A stretch of 24,335 nucleotides of DNA from Methylococcaceae bacterium UBA7658. GTDB taxonomy: Bacteria > Pseudomonadota > Gammaproteobacteria > Methylococcales > Methylomonadaceae. Shown piece by piece: positions 6,352 to 14,636 of this stretch (position 1 is the first letter of the stretch; every line of letters starts with the position of its first letter). Both the position numbers and the translations under genes were made by a program. Where the stretch lies: the NCBI GenBank assembly GCA_002483425.1, contig DLHW01000067.1, positions 1,900 to 26,234 on the forward strand. Direction: 5' to 3'. Below the pieces are notes generated by a model. The model had not been told where the DNA came from. It ran no database searches and worked only from the letters and a program-made list of their open reading frames with translations.

Positions 6352-9300
6352 ATGATTCATCATGTCACGCGGGCAACCCGGCATCTTGTGTTTTGGACAT
6401 TGGTATTCGTCGCTGTCAGTTTGAGCAGTGTGCGTCTGATATTAGCAGGGGTCGACCGCTATAAAGTCAGTTTGGAAAACCGCATGGGCAGTCTGATCGG
6501 CGCTCCCGTCCATCTGAAACGCATAGGCGCAAAGATGCGCGGCGTGAGTCCGGAATTAGTGCTCAAAGATGTAGGCATCTATTCGAATAAGCCGGAAACT
6601 GCCCCAGTGATTCATTTTAAAGAAGTTCGATTCGGCATCGATCTGGCGGATATGCTCTTCAAACGAGATGTTATATCTTCTTCTTGGGTAACCTTGGTAG
6701 GCGCCAAACTCGTCATTAATCGAAAACCGGACGGCCGGTTTTCGATAGAAGGTTTAGATTCGGGTAATGGCCCGCCATTGTGGTTGTTTCAGGGACGCCA
6801 ATATAAACTATTGCATAGCCAGATTACCCTGAATGGCTTACCCAAAGCGCTACCTTCCCTTGTGCTGGATTCGGTCAATGTGGCCATATTGAACGAAGGA
6901 GAGAATCATCGTATCAACCTATTGACTCAATTACCGGAGCAATACGGGATTTTTTTAAAAGCAGCGGCGGCGTTTCAAGGCCGGTTTGACGACCTTTCAA
7001 ACTTATCCGGCAGTCTTTTTGTTGAAGGAAACCGTGTTAAGTTTCCTAAGCATGCGTTGAGTTTTCTACCGCTCGATATAGAAATAACTCAAGGCGCAGC
7101 GGATTTTAAACTATGGACTCATTGGCGGCATACCCAACCGGTTGACGTTAAAACTGACATGCACTTGTTTCAAACAACGTTTACCCGCCCAGGCAGAGGT
7201 AATTTTCATGTCAATAAACTAGACGCGCAATTTCATTTGCAACTTAAAGAACAGGATTGGCGGCTTGATCTCAATCGTTTTTTACTGGAAAGCCAAGAGG
7301 AGAATAAGAGTTCGTATACACAATGGCCGGATCTTAAAGCCAGTCTGGGAGCCGATCGGACTCCGGAGACCGTTTACAAAAATTTTAAATTGTTTGCAGA
7401 ACGTCTCGATCTCTCGGAAACAGCAAAATTAGTCAGTTTTTTTGCGCCTTTAACCGAAGACCGGTTTCGACGGCTAGAGCAAGCGCGGCCTAGCGGCTTA
7501 ATTAAAGCATTCTCTTTGTATACCGAACCGGAAACAAAACAATTTGCTCTGGCGGGATTTTTCGATAAGGTTAACATAGAGCCGATGCAATCTGAGTCTG
7601 GGTTTCTTATACCGGCGATCAAAAACTTAAGCGGTCAATTAAAAGGCGGCGATCAATCGGGTAAGGTCTTGATTAACAGCAAGGACGTTCATTTCACGGC
7701 ACCCCAGTGGTTCAATAATCCCCTAATATTTAACGAATTTAACGGGTTGCTGGAATGGACACAAGACCATAACGAATGGGCATTGAGCAGTCGATTATTG
7801 CAAATAAACAGTCCTGTTTTCGATTCCGGTACCCGCATGCTGATTCGTCTTCCGAAGGCCGGAGGCGAACCCTTCTTGGATCTGCAATCGGCTTTTAAGA
7901 GTAACGACATCAAACAGATAGCAACTTATATGCCCGGCAAGATCATGGGAAACAATCTCAGAACTTGGCTTGAGAGAGCTTTTATTAGCGGCAAGATTAC
8001 TAAAGGCGGTTTTCTTTTTTCCGGCAATGTGAACGACCTTCCTTTTAAAGATAGCTCCGGCATTATGGAGGCTGCGCTCGATATTGACGCTATGGAGCTA
8101 AACTTTAATCCGCAATGGCCACATATCTCGTCGATTACCGGACAATTGTTTTACGATCACAACGCTATCCATGGTCTATTCAATCACGGCAAAATGGGCA
8201 ATGCCGAGATTACTAAAACAGAATTCGTCATTGCAGACTTAGGCAGTAAGACAGAACAAGTAGTGATAAAAGGCGGAGCCCAAGGTGAAATCAACGAAGT
8301 CTTGAATGTGCTGCAACAGTCGCCTTTAGCGCATAGATTAACGCCCTTTGTTGCGGGCGCGGCGTTGTCGGGAACTACAAAAGGGGTTATGGAATTGACT
8401 GTACCCTTATGGCCGGGCCATGAAATGAAGCTCGATGGTTATGCGCAGTTTCAAAATGCCGAGTTGACCGTCAAGCAGTTGGATTTGAAAATCGATAAGA
8501 TCGTTGGACCGTTAAAGTACAACATGCAAGGTATTTACAGCGAGGGCATTCAAGCATCGGCGCTGAATCATCCTATCCAAGTCAATGTTGCTCAAACCCG
8601 CCAAGCAACGGCTATCAACGTCGAGGGCAAGGCGAAGATTACCGATGTCGAGAAGCTATTCGGCTGGTCGATAGCGGACTTTGCGGAAGGCGAGGGGACT
8701 TATCAGCTTCGATTGGATTTACCTAAGACGAATACTGATACGGAACAGACTCAACTCGCCATCAATTCAACATTGGAAGGAGTCAGCTTAAAATTGCCCG
8801 GCTTTTTAGCCAAAACCGCTGGTCAGCAAAAACCATCCACTTTGGCGATCACGTTCAACGATGACGCCGCTATGCCGGTTGAGTTTAATTACAATAACGA
8901 TTTAAAAGCGGCGCTTAATCTTGACACTGTCGCTCATAAAATTAATTCCGGGCATATATTGGCAGGCACCGGTAATGTTATGCAAAGGCGTGTTCCCGGT
9001 ATTAAATTCGAAGTCGACAAAACTCCTTTACCGCTCCAGGATTGGCTGGCGCTGGCGATGGGACGAGAACAGAATAAAGCCGCCGGATACGAGTTAAATG
9101 AAATAAAAATCGAGAGCGCATCGGCCAACTGGAAAAAAACGCGGCTTGGTCCGTTTGAACTGACGCTTAAGCGAGATTCGAATTATTGGTCCGGCGCTAT
9201 CGATAGCAGCATTGCCAAAGGAACTTTTCAACTGCCGTTGTTTTTACAAGGGCCTAAGCCCATCAACATGACATTGGATTTACTCAACTTATCGGCGATA

Positions 9301-10212
9301 CGGCAATTTAAACAACAATCGGTGCAAACGGAAACAGACTTTAAGCCGTTATTTACTATCCGGAGCAATAAAACGTTGTGGCAAACAGCCAATCTCGGCC
9401 GGTTGAGTCTGGAAACCACCCGCTCGTCGCAGGGTATAACAATCAAACAGTTAGATCTTGAGGGTAACGACGCTAAATTGAAACTGACCGGCGATTGGAA
9501 AGACAATAGGATAACTTCCTCAACCCACCTTAAAGGTAAGCTCGACATGAATAAGGCCGACCGCCTTTTCGATAAGCTAAACATTACGAAGGATTTGACC
9601 GAAACCGCCGGCGTCATTGATTTTGATCTTAATTGGAATGGCGCACCCTGGCAATTTACAGTCCCCGATTTGCGCGGACACATGACGGTTAACTTAACTA
9701 ACGGAAGAATTCTTAGTATAGAGCCCGGTTTCGGCAGGTTATTGGGAATTTTGGCTATGGCGCAGTGGCTCAAGCGGTTGCAGTTGGATTTTAGCGATGT
9801 TTTTCAAGAAGGTTTGACATTTAATTCGATTAAAGGCCGTTTCGATTTAATGAATGGCAAGGCGTTAACCAGCGATCTTGTAATCGACGCGATACCGGCA
9901 ACTATTCAGATTATAGGGGATACCGATTTGGTGAAACAAAGCGTCGATCATACCATCAAGGTAGTGCCTAAAAGTTCTGACGCCATCCCTATTGCTGGTA
10001 CAATTGTCGGCGAAGTAGCTTCAATGGTGGGTAAAACATTAACCGGGAAAAGCCAGGAAGGTTTTTTCTTTGGGAAACAGTACAAGGTAAAAGGCAGTTG
10101 GGATGATGCAAAAATCATTTCTTTACATGAAAATGACGGCGTTTTTCAAAAAACTTGGAATAGTATTACGGATTTTTCATGGCTAGGACTTGGTAGCGAT
10201 AACCAGAAATAA
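6352..10212 (+). CDS. yhdP: YhdP-family AsmA-like bridge protein (TIGR02099)
   Basis: This very large protein (1286 aa; E. coli YhdP 1266 aa) has one N-terminal membrane anchor (residues 11-33) followed by a long, beta-rich periplasmic body without further membrane spans. That is the design of AsmA-like proteins that bridge the envelope. The C-terminal AsmA-like part spans about 1107-1270 and includes LTNGRILSIEPGFGRLLGIL and a conserved IKGRFDLMNGKALTSDLVID segment. In E. coli, YhdP, TamB and YdbH act redundantly in moving phospholipid to the outer membrane. The same role is likely here, but it is inferred from family membership and from synteny with rng and tldD. The start ATG at 6352 has no strong ribosome site but gives the expected short cytoplasmic tail. 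The next gene begins 16 nt after its stop. Confidence 0.95.
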   Translation: MIHHVTRATRHLVFWTLVFVAVSLSSVRLILAGVDRYKVSLENRMGSLIGAPVHLKRIGAKMRGVSPELVLKDVGIYSNKPETAPVIHFKEVRFGIDLADMLFKRDVISSSWVTLVGAKLVINRKPDGRFSIEGLDSGNGPPLWLFQGRQYKLLHSQITLNGLPKALPSLVLDSVNVAILNEGENHRINLLTQLPEQYGIFLKAAAAFQGRFDDLSNLSGSLFVEGNRVKFPKHALSFLPLDIEITQGAADFKLWTHWRHTQPVDVKTDMHLFQTTFTRPGRGNFHVNKLDAQFHLQLKEQDWRLDLNRFLLESQEENKSSYTQWPDLKASLGADRTPETVYKNFKLFAERLDLSETAKLVSFFAPLTEDRFRRLEQARPSGLIKAFSLYTEPETKQFALAGFFDKVNIEPMQSESGFLIPAIKNLSGQLKGGDQSGKVLINSKDVHFTAPQWFNNPLIFNEFNGLLEWTQDHNEWALSSRLLQINSPVFDSGTRMLIRLPKAGGEPFLDLQSAFKSNDIKQIATYMPGKIMGNNLRTWLERAFISGKITKGGFLFSGNVNDLPFKDSSGIMEAALDIDAMELNFNPQWPHISSITGQLFYDHNAIHGLFNHGKMGNAEITKTEFVIADLGSKTEQVVIKGGAQGEINEVLNVLQQSPLAHRLTPFVAGAALSGTTKGVMELTVPLWPGHEMKLDGYAQFQNAELTVKQLDLKIDKIVGPLKYNMQGIYSEGIQASALNHPIQVNVAQTRQATAINVEGKAKITDVEKLFGWSIADFAEGEGTYQLRLDLPKTNTDTEQTQLAINSTLEGVSLKLPGFLAKTAGQQKPSTLAITFNDDAAMPVEFNYNNDLKAALNLDTVAHKINSGHILAGTGNVMQRRVPGIKFEVDKTPLPLQDWLALAMGREQNKAAGYELNEIKIESASANWKKTRLGPFELTLKRDSNYWSGAIDSSIAKGTFQLPLFLQGPKPINMTLDLLNLSAIRQFKQQSVQTETDFKPLFTIRSNKTLWQTANLGRLSLETTRSSQGITIKQLDLEGNDAKLKLTGDWKDNRITSSTHLKGKLDMNKADRLFDKLNITKDLTETAGVIDFDLNWNGAPWQFTVPDLRGHMTVNLTNGRILSIEPGFGRLLGILAMAQWLKRLQLDFSDVFQEGLTFNSIKGRFDLMNGKALTSDLVIDAIPATIQIIGDTDLVKQSVDHTIKVVPKSSDAIPIAGTIVGEVASMVGKTLTGKSQEGFFFGKQYKVKGSWDDAKIISLHENDGVFQKTWNSITDFSWLGLGSDNQK

Positions 10213-10228
10213 TCAAGTAGAGAAAACA

Positions 10229-11047
10229 ATGAATAAGTGCGCAGCAATCCAAATGGCGTCGGGTCCGAGCGTAAGCTCCAATTTACTGGAAGCCGAAAAG
10301 CTTATCGCCGAAGCCGTCAAAACCGGAGCGAAATTAATTGCGTTACCGGAAAATTTCGCCATGATGGGCAACCGCGAAGTCGACAAAATAAAAATTAAGG
10401 AAACCGACGGATCCGGAGCCATCCAGAATTTTTTATCGGCCACCGCTAAAAAATACGGCGTCTGGCTGGTTGGCGGAACCTTACCGATTGCCGGTGACGA
10501 CGACAATAAAGTACGGGCGGCGTGCGTTATCTACAACGATAAAGGGGAGCGTGTAGCGCGCTACGACAAGCTGCATCTCTTCGACGTTAATGTGCCGGGT
10601 ACGGACGAGGTTTACCGGGAGTCGGACAGTATTGAGCGGGGTGAAAATCAGTTGGTGCTGGATTCGCCGTTCGGCAAGTTAGGTATCGCTGTGTGTTACG
10701 ATTTACGGTTTCCTGAGTTTTTCCGTTCGATGCTTGCGCAGGGCATGGAGATCTTGGTGATCCCATCCGCTTTTACTGCTAAAACCGGCGCGGCGCATTG
10801 GGAAGTGTTGTTGCGGGCCCGCGCGATTGAAAACCTATGTTATGTCATAGCGCCGAATCAAGGCGGGTTTCATCTAAACGGCCGTAAAACCTACGGTCAC
10901 AGCATGATCATTGATCCCTGGGGTGTCGTGCTGGATTGTTACAAAACCGGCCCCGGTTTTGTGGCGGCGGACATTGATTTAGAGAAACTGTCGAAAGTCC
11001 GGAGTGCGTTTCCTGTTCTCGATCATCGGCGTTTTCATTGCAGTTGA
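10229..11047 (+). CDS. Carbon-nitrogen hydrolase (nitrilase superfamily, Nit/deaminated-glutathione amidase-like)
   Basis: Nitrilase-superfamily amidases cleave small amides. The branch next to yhdP and tldD in gammaproteobacteria resembles Nit1/YbeM, which removes deaminated glutathione as a metabolite-repair enzyme. From the ATG at 10229 the protein has 272 aa. The catalytic triad is visible: Glu41 in LPENFA, Lys114 in YDKLHLFDV and Cys156 in GIAVCYDLRFPEFFR. RARAIENLCYVIAPNQGG (197-214) and GHSMIIDPWG (223-232) are also conserved. A longer frame starting at 10190 would overlap yhdP and add residues before the conserved strand MNKCAAIQM, so I prefer 10229, with GTAGAG about 6-10 nt upstream. 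The exact substrate cannot be read from the sequence. Confidence 0.92.
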   Translation: MNKCAAIQMASGPSVSSNLLEAEKLIAEAVKTGAKLIALPENFAMMGNREVDKIKIKETDGSGAIQNFLSATAKKYGVWLVGGTLPIAGDDDNKVRAACVIYNDKGERVARYDKLHLFDVNVPGTDEVYRESDSIERGENQLVLDSPFGKLGIAVCYDLRFPEFFRSMLAQGMEILVIPSAFTAKTGAAHWEVLLRARAIENLCYVIAPNQGGFHLNGRKTYGHSMIIDPWGVVLDCYKTGPGFVAADIDLEKLSKVRSAFPVLDHRRFHCS

Positions 11048-11048
11048 C

Positions 11049-11636
11049 ATGAAATTAATAAACCTTATGCTGATCATTATGACGTTAACGGCTTGTGCAG
11101 CCAATGACGAACGTTACCAAGACAATGCAAGTTTAGAGCGTCCGCCGGATTTGCCTGCCGGCAGTCAAATGGCTGAACAAGCGGCAAATGCGGAAACCGA
11201 TGTTCCTAAACTCCGGCGTCGTAAAGGGTTGGCATCCGATATCTATAAGGTTGAAGGAACCGGTACGGAAATGAAAATTAAACGGAGCTTCGACGAAGCT
11301 TGGAGTTTGCTCGGACAAGCGATTCAGCTTAAAGATCTGAAAATTCCGGATCAGGATCGAAGTAAAGGTAATTATTACGTCTATTACGATGGCGGAAGTT
11401 TGTTCGGTAACTACAGCCTGTTCAAGCCAGGAAACGATTCGACCTATTTGTTGAAAGTCGAAAGCCAGGGCGAGGAAACTAAAATCACAGCCAGTTTCGC
11501 CACTAAAGAGGAACAAGCCGGACAAGACAGTGTGATGGCGAAGAACGAAGAGCGCCCGGAAGATTTATCGCCCCAGCTTCTTGAGTTGCTTTACGATACC
11601 TTGCACGACGATGTCAAAGACGATTCGGGATTATGA
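11049..11636 (+). CDS. BamC-like outer-membrane lipoprotein (second copy)
   Basis: From the ATG at 11049, 1 nt after the preceding stop, the protein has 195 aa. It has a lipoprotein signal with the lipobox LTAC (Cys16), so it is probably anchored in the outer membrane. Just behind it stands RYQDNASLERPPDLP, resembling the conserved N-terminal segment of BamC. After a charged linker, residues about 75-190 look like one BamC-type helix-grip domain. By eye, SFDEAWSLLGQAIQ matches SYSKSWRLVNKALL of the BamC at 14637, YLLKVESQGEETKI matches YNLKFEEHDQKTDV, and both end in a leucine-rich helix. The gene sits between the nitrilase and tldD, where E. coli has no such gene. It could be a paralogue with a different partner; family assignment is fair, role unknown. 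A start at 11004 is rejected because it would put 15 residues before the signal peptide. Confidence 0.8.
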   Translation: MKLINLMLIIMTLTACAANDERYQDNASLERPPDLPAGSQMAEQAANAETDVPKLRRRKGLASDIYKVEGTGTEMKIKRSFDEAWSLLGQAIQLKDLKIPDQDRSKGNYYVYYDGGSLFGNYSLFKPGNDSTYLLKVESQGEETKITASFATKEEQAGQDSVMAKNEERPEDLSPQLLELLYDTLHDDVKDDSGL

Positions 11637-11689
11637 ATAATGGCAGTTTTGCCGATTCGAAATGTTTAAAACTCCAAAACAATAATTGA

Positions 11690-13129
11690 ATGGAACTGAT
11701 AAGCCTTGCGCGCCAAACAATTCTTGCGCCTGCCGGTATGCAAGATAGCGATATTCAAAAAATCATGGCGCATTTGATGAGCGTTCCTGTCGATGCCGCC
11801 GATATTTATTTTCAAGCCACCCGCTCGGAATCTTGGGTACTGGAAGGCGGAATCATCAAAGAAGGCAGACACAGTATCGAACAAGGCGCGGGTGTGCGTG
11901 CGGTATCCGGTGACAAAACCGGTTTTGCGTATAGTGATCGGATCGAATTGCCGGTGCTTTTGGAGGCGGCTAGCAACGTCAAAGCCATTGTGCGGCAAGG
12001 TCAGCAAGCCAAAGCCGGTTTACCGGAAACAAGCCAATGGCCGCGCTATTACAGCGTAGATAATCCGTTATCTGCATTATCCGACCAAGAAAAAATAGAC
12101 TTGCTGCATAAAGTGGACGCGGAAACCCGGAAACTTGACCGCCGGGTTGAAGAAGTGATCGTGAGCTTAGCCGGAGTTTATGAAAGTGTGTTAATTGCGA
12201 ATCAAGACGGTTCGCTGGCGGCGGATATCCGTCCGCTGGTACGGATGAATGTTTCGGTTATTGTCGCTGAAAACGGTAAGCGCGAGCAAGGCAGCATGGG
12301 TGGCGGCGGACGCGCCGATTACCGTTTTTTTACGGATAAGGATACGGCTCTGAGTTACGGACGGGAAGCTGTCCGGCAAGCATTAATCAATCTTGAGGCC
12401 GATGAAGCACCGGCTGGCAATATGACCGTGGTGTTAGGTGCTGGGTGGCCCGGGATTTTATTGCACGAAGCCATCGGTCATGGGTTGGAGGGCGATTTTA
12501 ATCGCAAAGGCACTTCGGCTTTTAGCGGACGGGTCGGCGAGCGAGTGGCTTCTAAATTATGCACGGTTGTTGATGACGGCACTTTACCGGGACGGCGCGG
12601 TTCTCTCAGTATCGACGACGAAGGTACGCCGTCGGAGCAAACGGTCTTGATCGAAAACGGCGTGTTAAAAGGCTACATGCAAGATAAACTCAATGCCCGT
12701 TTGATGGGCGTTAAACCGACCGGTAACGGCCGGCGCGAGTCCTATGCTCATCTGCCCATGCCGCGCATGACGAATACTTACATGCTGCCGGGTCAGGACA
12801 ATCCGGAAGATATTATTAAGTCGGTCAAAAAAGGGTTGTACGCGAAAAATTTTTCCGGCGGCCAGGTTGATATTACGTCCGGAAAGTTCGTGTTTTCCGC
12901 CAGCGAAGCCTATTTGATCGAGAACGGTAAGCTCACTCGTCCGGTTAAAGGCGCAACGCTAATCGGCAACGGGCCTGATGTGTTAACCAAGGTATCTATG
13001 GTCGGCAACGATTTAGAACTCGATAGCGGTGTCGGCACCTGCGGAAAAGACGGTCAGAGCGTTCCGGTCGGCGTGGGTCAGCCGACGCTAAAGATCGATA
13101 ATATTACGGTAGGCGGTACAAGTATTTAA
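11690..13129 (+). CDS. tldD: TldD, catalytic subunit of the TldD/TldE metalloprotease
   Basis: TldD forms a heterodimer with TldE (PmbA) that degrades unfolded peptides and, in E. coli, trims the microcin B17 leader and CcdA. The zinc site is HExxxH: His259, Glu260 and His264 in LLHEAIGHGLEGD, with the third ligand probably Cys451 in DSGVGTCGKDGQ. The protein has 479 aa, close to the 481 aa of E. coli. The N-terminal DIYFQATRSESWVLEGGIIKEG block and GVRAVSGDKTGFAYSD are also characteristic. The partner pmbA is not in the window, which is common, as the two genes are often apart. Position after yhdP and the nitrilase matches other gammaproteobacteria. The gap to the preceding gene is 53 nt with no strong ribosome site. 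Confidence 0.97.
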   Translation: MELISLARQTILAPAGMQDSDIQKIMAHLMSVPVDAADIYFQATRSESWVLEGGIIKEGRHSIEQGAGVRAVSGDKTGFAYSDRIELPVLLEAASNVKAIVRQGQQAKAGLPETSQWPRYYSVDNPLSALSDQEKIDLLHKVDAETRKLDRRVEEVIVSLAGVYESVLIANQDGSLAADIRPLVRMNVSVIVAENGKREQGSMGGGGRADYRFFTDKDTALSYGREAVRQALINLEADEAPAGNMTVVLGAGWPGILLHEAIGHGLEGDFNRKGTSAFSGRVGERVASKLCTVVDDGTLPGRRGSLSIDDEGTPSEQTVLIENGVLKGYMQDKLNARLMGVKPTGNGRRESYAHLPMPRMTNTYMLPGQDNPEDIIKSVKKGLYAKNFSGGQVDITSGKFVFSASEAYLIENGKLTRPVKGATLIGNGPDVLTKVSMVGNDLELDSGVGTCGKDGQSVPVGVGQPTLKIDNITVGGTSI

Positions 13130-13215
13130 AACGCCGAGGGTTTTTAAGGTAAATAAGTAGTTGCTCGAGTTTGCAATTCGTTTACGACTCTACTCAGCCG
13201 TGAAAACCGGGATGT

Positions 13216-13596
13216 TCACACCATATTGTTGCGTTGCTTAAAAAGCAAAGCAATTATTGCAAGCGGAATAATCGCCGCGCTAAACTCCCAAAATCCCATT
13301 GTAATCAAAGCAATTTGATTGCAAATCAGAACAATTGCATAAGTAATGGCAGCCCATTTTTTCATTAACCACAAACCGGTTAGACAAATTAAGCTGATTA
13401 CGACAGTAACGGCAAAATAAGCCGGAAAGACCAAGCTTATGTGTTTAGTTACAGGCGAAAAGATCAGGTTAAGCATCTGAGTTGCGTTAACAAATCCAAT
13501 AACACAAACTGCTTTGATGGCGAGGTGATCTTCAAAGGTTGAGTCGTTTGCGGTCATATCTAAAGAAATTGTGTTAAATGCTTGATTTATGCGCAA
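13216..13596 (-). CDS. Small four-helix membrane protein of unknown function
   Basis: The minus-strand frame encodes up to 126 aa with four hydrophobic segments at about 27-47, 57-78, 80-101 and 103-118. It ends in a basic tail (KQRNN). Charge placement (WLMKKWAA between segments 2 and 3) and clean hydrophobic blocks look like a real inner-membrane protein rather than a chance frame. I recognise no family. The start is uncertain: the full frame uses TTG at 13596, while an ATG at 13557 would give 113 aa and keeps all four helices; neither has a clear ribosome site. It is convergent with tldD (86-nt gap) and divergent from dapA (157 nt). Confidence 0.65.
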   Translation of the reverse strand: MRINQAFNTISLDMTANDSTFEDHLAIKAVCVIGFVNATQMLNLIFSPVTKHISLVFPAYFAVTVVISLICLTGLWLMKKWAAITYAIVLICNQIALITMGFWEFSAAIIPLAIIALLFKQRNNMV

Positions 13597-13668
13597 GGAA
13601 ACTTTATCAGCAAGTGCCGGTCATTTCAAATGTTGCATTTGCGGTATTCAATAACAACGGGTTAATGG

Positions 13669-13690
13669 AAGGTAAACCTATCCTTACCTT
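13669..13690. repeat. Inverted repeat in the dapA upstream region
   Basis: AAGGTAA at 13669-13675 and TTACCTT at 13684-13690 form 7-bp arms around an 8-nt spacer. It lies 12 nt before the larger palindrome at 13703-13721. It could be a second operator half or a weak hairpin; the pairing is seen directly, the role is not. Confidence 0.4.
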
Positions 13691-13702
13691 ATTTACGTGT
13701 TT

Positions 13703-13721
13703 GCTTGTTATAATAACAAGC
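13703..13721 (+). promoter_or_regulatory. Perfect 19-bp palindrome enclosing a TATAAT box upstream of dapA
   Basis: GCTTGTTATAATAACAAGC is a perfect dyad with 9-bp arms and one central base. TATAAT at 13709-13714 lies inside it, 39 nt before the dapA ATG, where a -10 box would be expected. No good -35 hexamer stands 17 nt upstream (ACCTTA). A repressor bound to such a dyad would block the promoter, so an operator is plausible. Alternatives are chance or a hairpin; there is no T-run after it beyond CTTT. Confidence 0.45.
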
Positions 13722-13753
13722 TTTAAAAACAGTCATTCTGATCGAGAGATTTC

Positions 13754-14632
13754 ATGATTCAAGGTAGTATCGTCGCTTTAGTCACGCCCATGGAAGAAAG
13801 TGGTGCCGTCGATTGGACCGGTTTAAAGAAATTAGTCGAATTCCATATTACCGAGGGTTCCGATGCGCTGGTTGCTGTCGGAACGACCGGCGAATCAGCC
13901 ACTCTCGATGAAGAAGAACATTGCGCTACAATAAAAGCAATCGTGGATTACGCTCGCGGCCGGATTCCGGTTATTGCCGGAACGGGTTCTAATTCCACTG
14001 CGGAAGCGATTAATTTGACCCGCCGGGCTAAAGAAGCCGGAGCGGATGCTTGCTTAGTTGTGACGCCTTATTACAACAAACCGACGCAAGAAGGTTTATT
14101 CCTGCATCATAAGGCTATCAGCGAAGCCGTTGATATTCCGCAAATTTTATATAATGTGCCGGGCCGTACTGCTTGCGATATGCTCCCCGGGACGGTAGCG
14201 CGGTTATCGCAGCTCGAAAACATAATCGGCATCAAAGAAGCCACCGGGGATTTGTCCAGAATTAAAACAATCCGCGAATTGACTAGCCCAGGCTTCGCTA
14301 TCTATAGCGGAGACGACGCTACCAGCCGCGAATGTTGCTTACTGGGCGGCAACGGCACCATTACCGTTACCGGTAATGTCGCGCCTAAGCTCATGCATGA
14401 GATGATTATGGCGGCCATAAAAGGCGATGCGGAAAAGGCGTTAGCATTAGACATGAAACTTACCGGATTGCACAAAGCATTATTTATCCAAGCCAATCCT
14501 ATTCCGGTTAAATGGGCGGTGGCGGCTTTAGGTTTAATGGGCAAAGGCATACGCCTGCCGCTCACTTGGTTGACCGATGACTGTCATGCCGAAGTGCGCC
14601 AAGCCATGCGGCAAGCCGGGATTAGCGTGTGA
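13754..14632 (+). CDS. dapA: 4-hydroxy-tetrahydrodipicolinate synthase
   Basis: DapA condenses pyruvate with aspartate semialdehyde, the first committed step of the diaminopimelate/lysine pathway, which also supplies peptidoglycan. The 292-aa protein matches the E. coli length (292). Visible landmarks are VGTTGESATL with Thr44/Thr45, TPYYNKPTQEG with Tyr107, YNVPGRT with Tyr133 and Arg138, and the Schiff-base Lys161 in IGIKEATGD. GAGAG 6 nt before the ATG is a good ribosome site. The enzyme is a cytosolic tetramer and in gram-negatives is usually feedback-inhibited by lysine. bamC follows 4 nt after the stop, as in the E. coli dapA-bamC operon. The upstream palindrome suggests transcriptional control. 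Confidence 0.98.
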   Translation: MIQGSIVALVTPMEESGAVDWTGLKKLVEFHITEGSDALVAVGTTGESATLDEEEHCATIKAIVDYARGRIPVIAGTGSNSTAEAINLTRRAKEAGADACLVVTPYYNKPTQEGLFLHHKAISEAVDIPQILYNVPGRTACDMLPGTVARLSQLENIIGIKEATGDLSRIKTIRELTSPGFAIYSGDDATSRECCLLGGNGTITVTGNVAPKLMHEMIMAAIKGDAEKALALDMKLTGLHKALFIQANPIPVKWAVAALGLMGKGIRLPLTWLTDDCHAEVRQAMRQAGISV

Positions 14633-14636
14633 CCAC

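Noticed and set aside
9228..9773. 181-codon antisense frame within yhdP
   Set aside because: No start context or domain, Ser/Leu/Arg-rich mirror composition; shadow of the yhdP frame.
10190..10228. Longer nitrilase start inside yhdP
   Set aside because: The 13 added residues precede the conserved first beta strand; the ATG at 10229 has a better ribosome site and follows the yhdP stop.
13126..13149. TTAAAAC / GTTTTTAA pairing right after tldD as a terminator
   Set aside because: The stem is nearly all A-T with a bulged T and no following T-run, too weak to call.
14577..14636. Longer bamC start inside dapA
   Set aside because: It would place 20 non-hydrophobic residues, two of them near Cys codons, before the lipoprotein signal peptide, which must be N-terminal.
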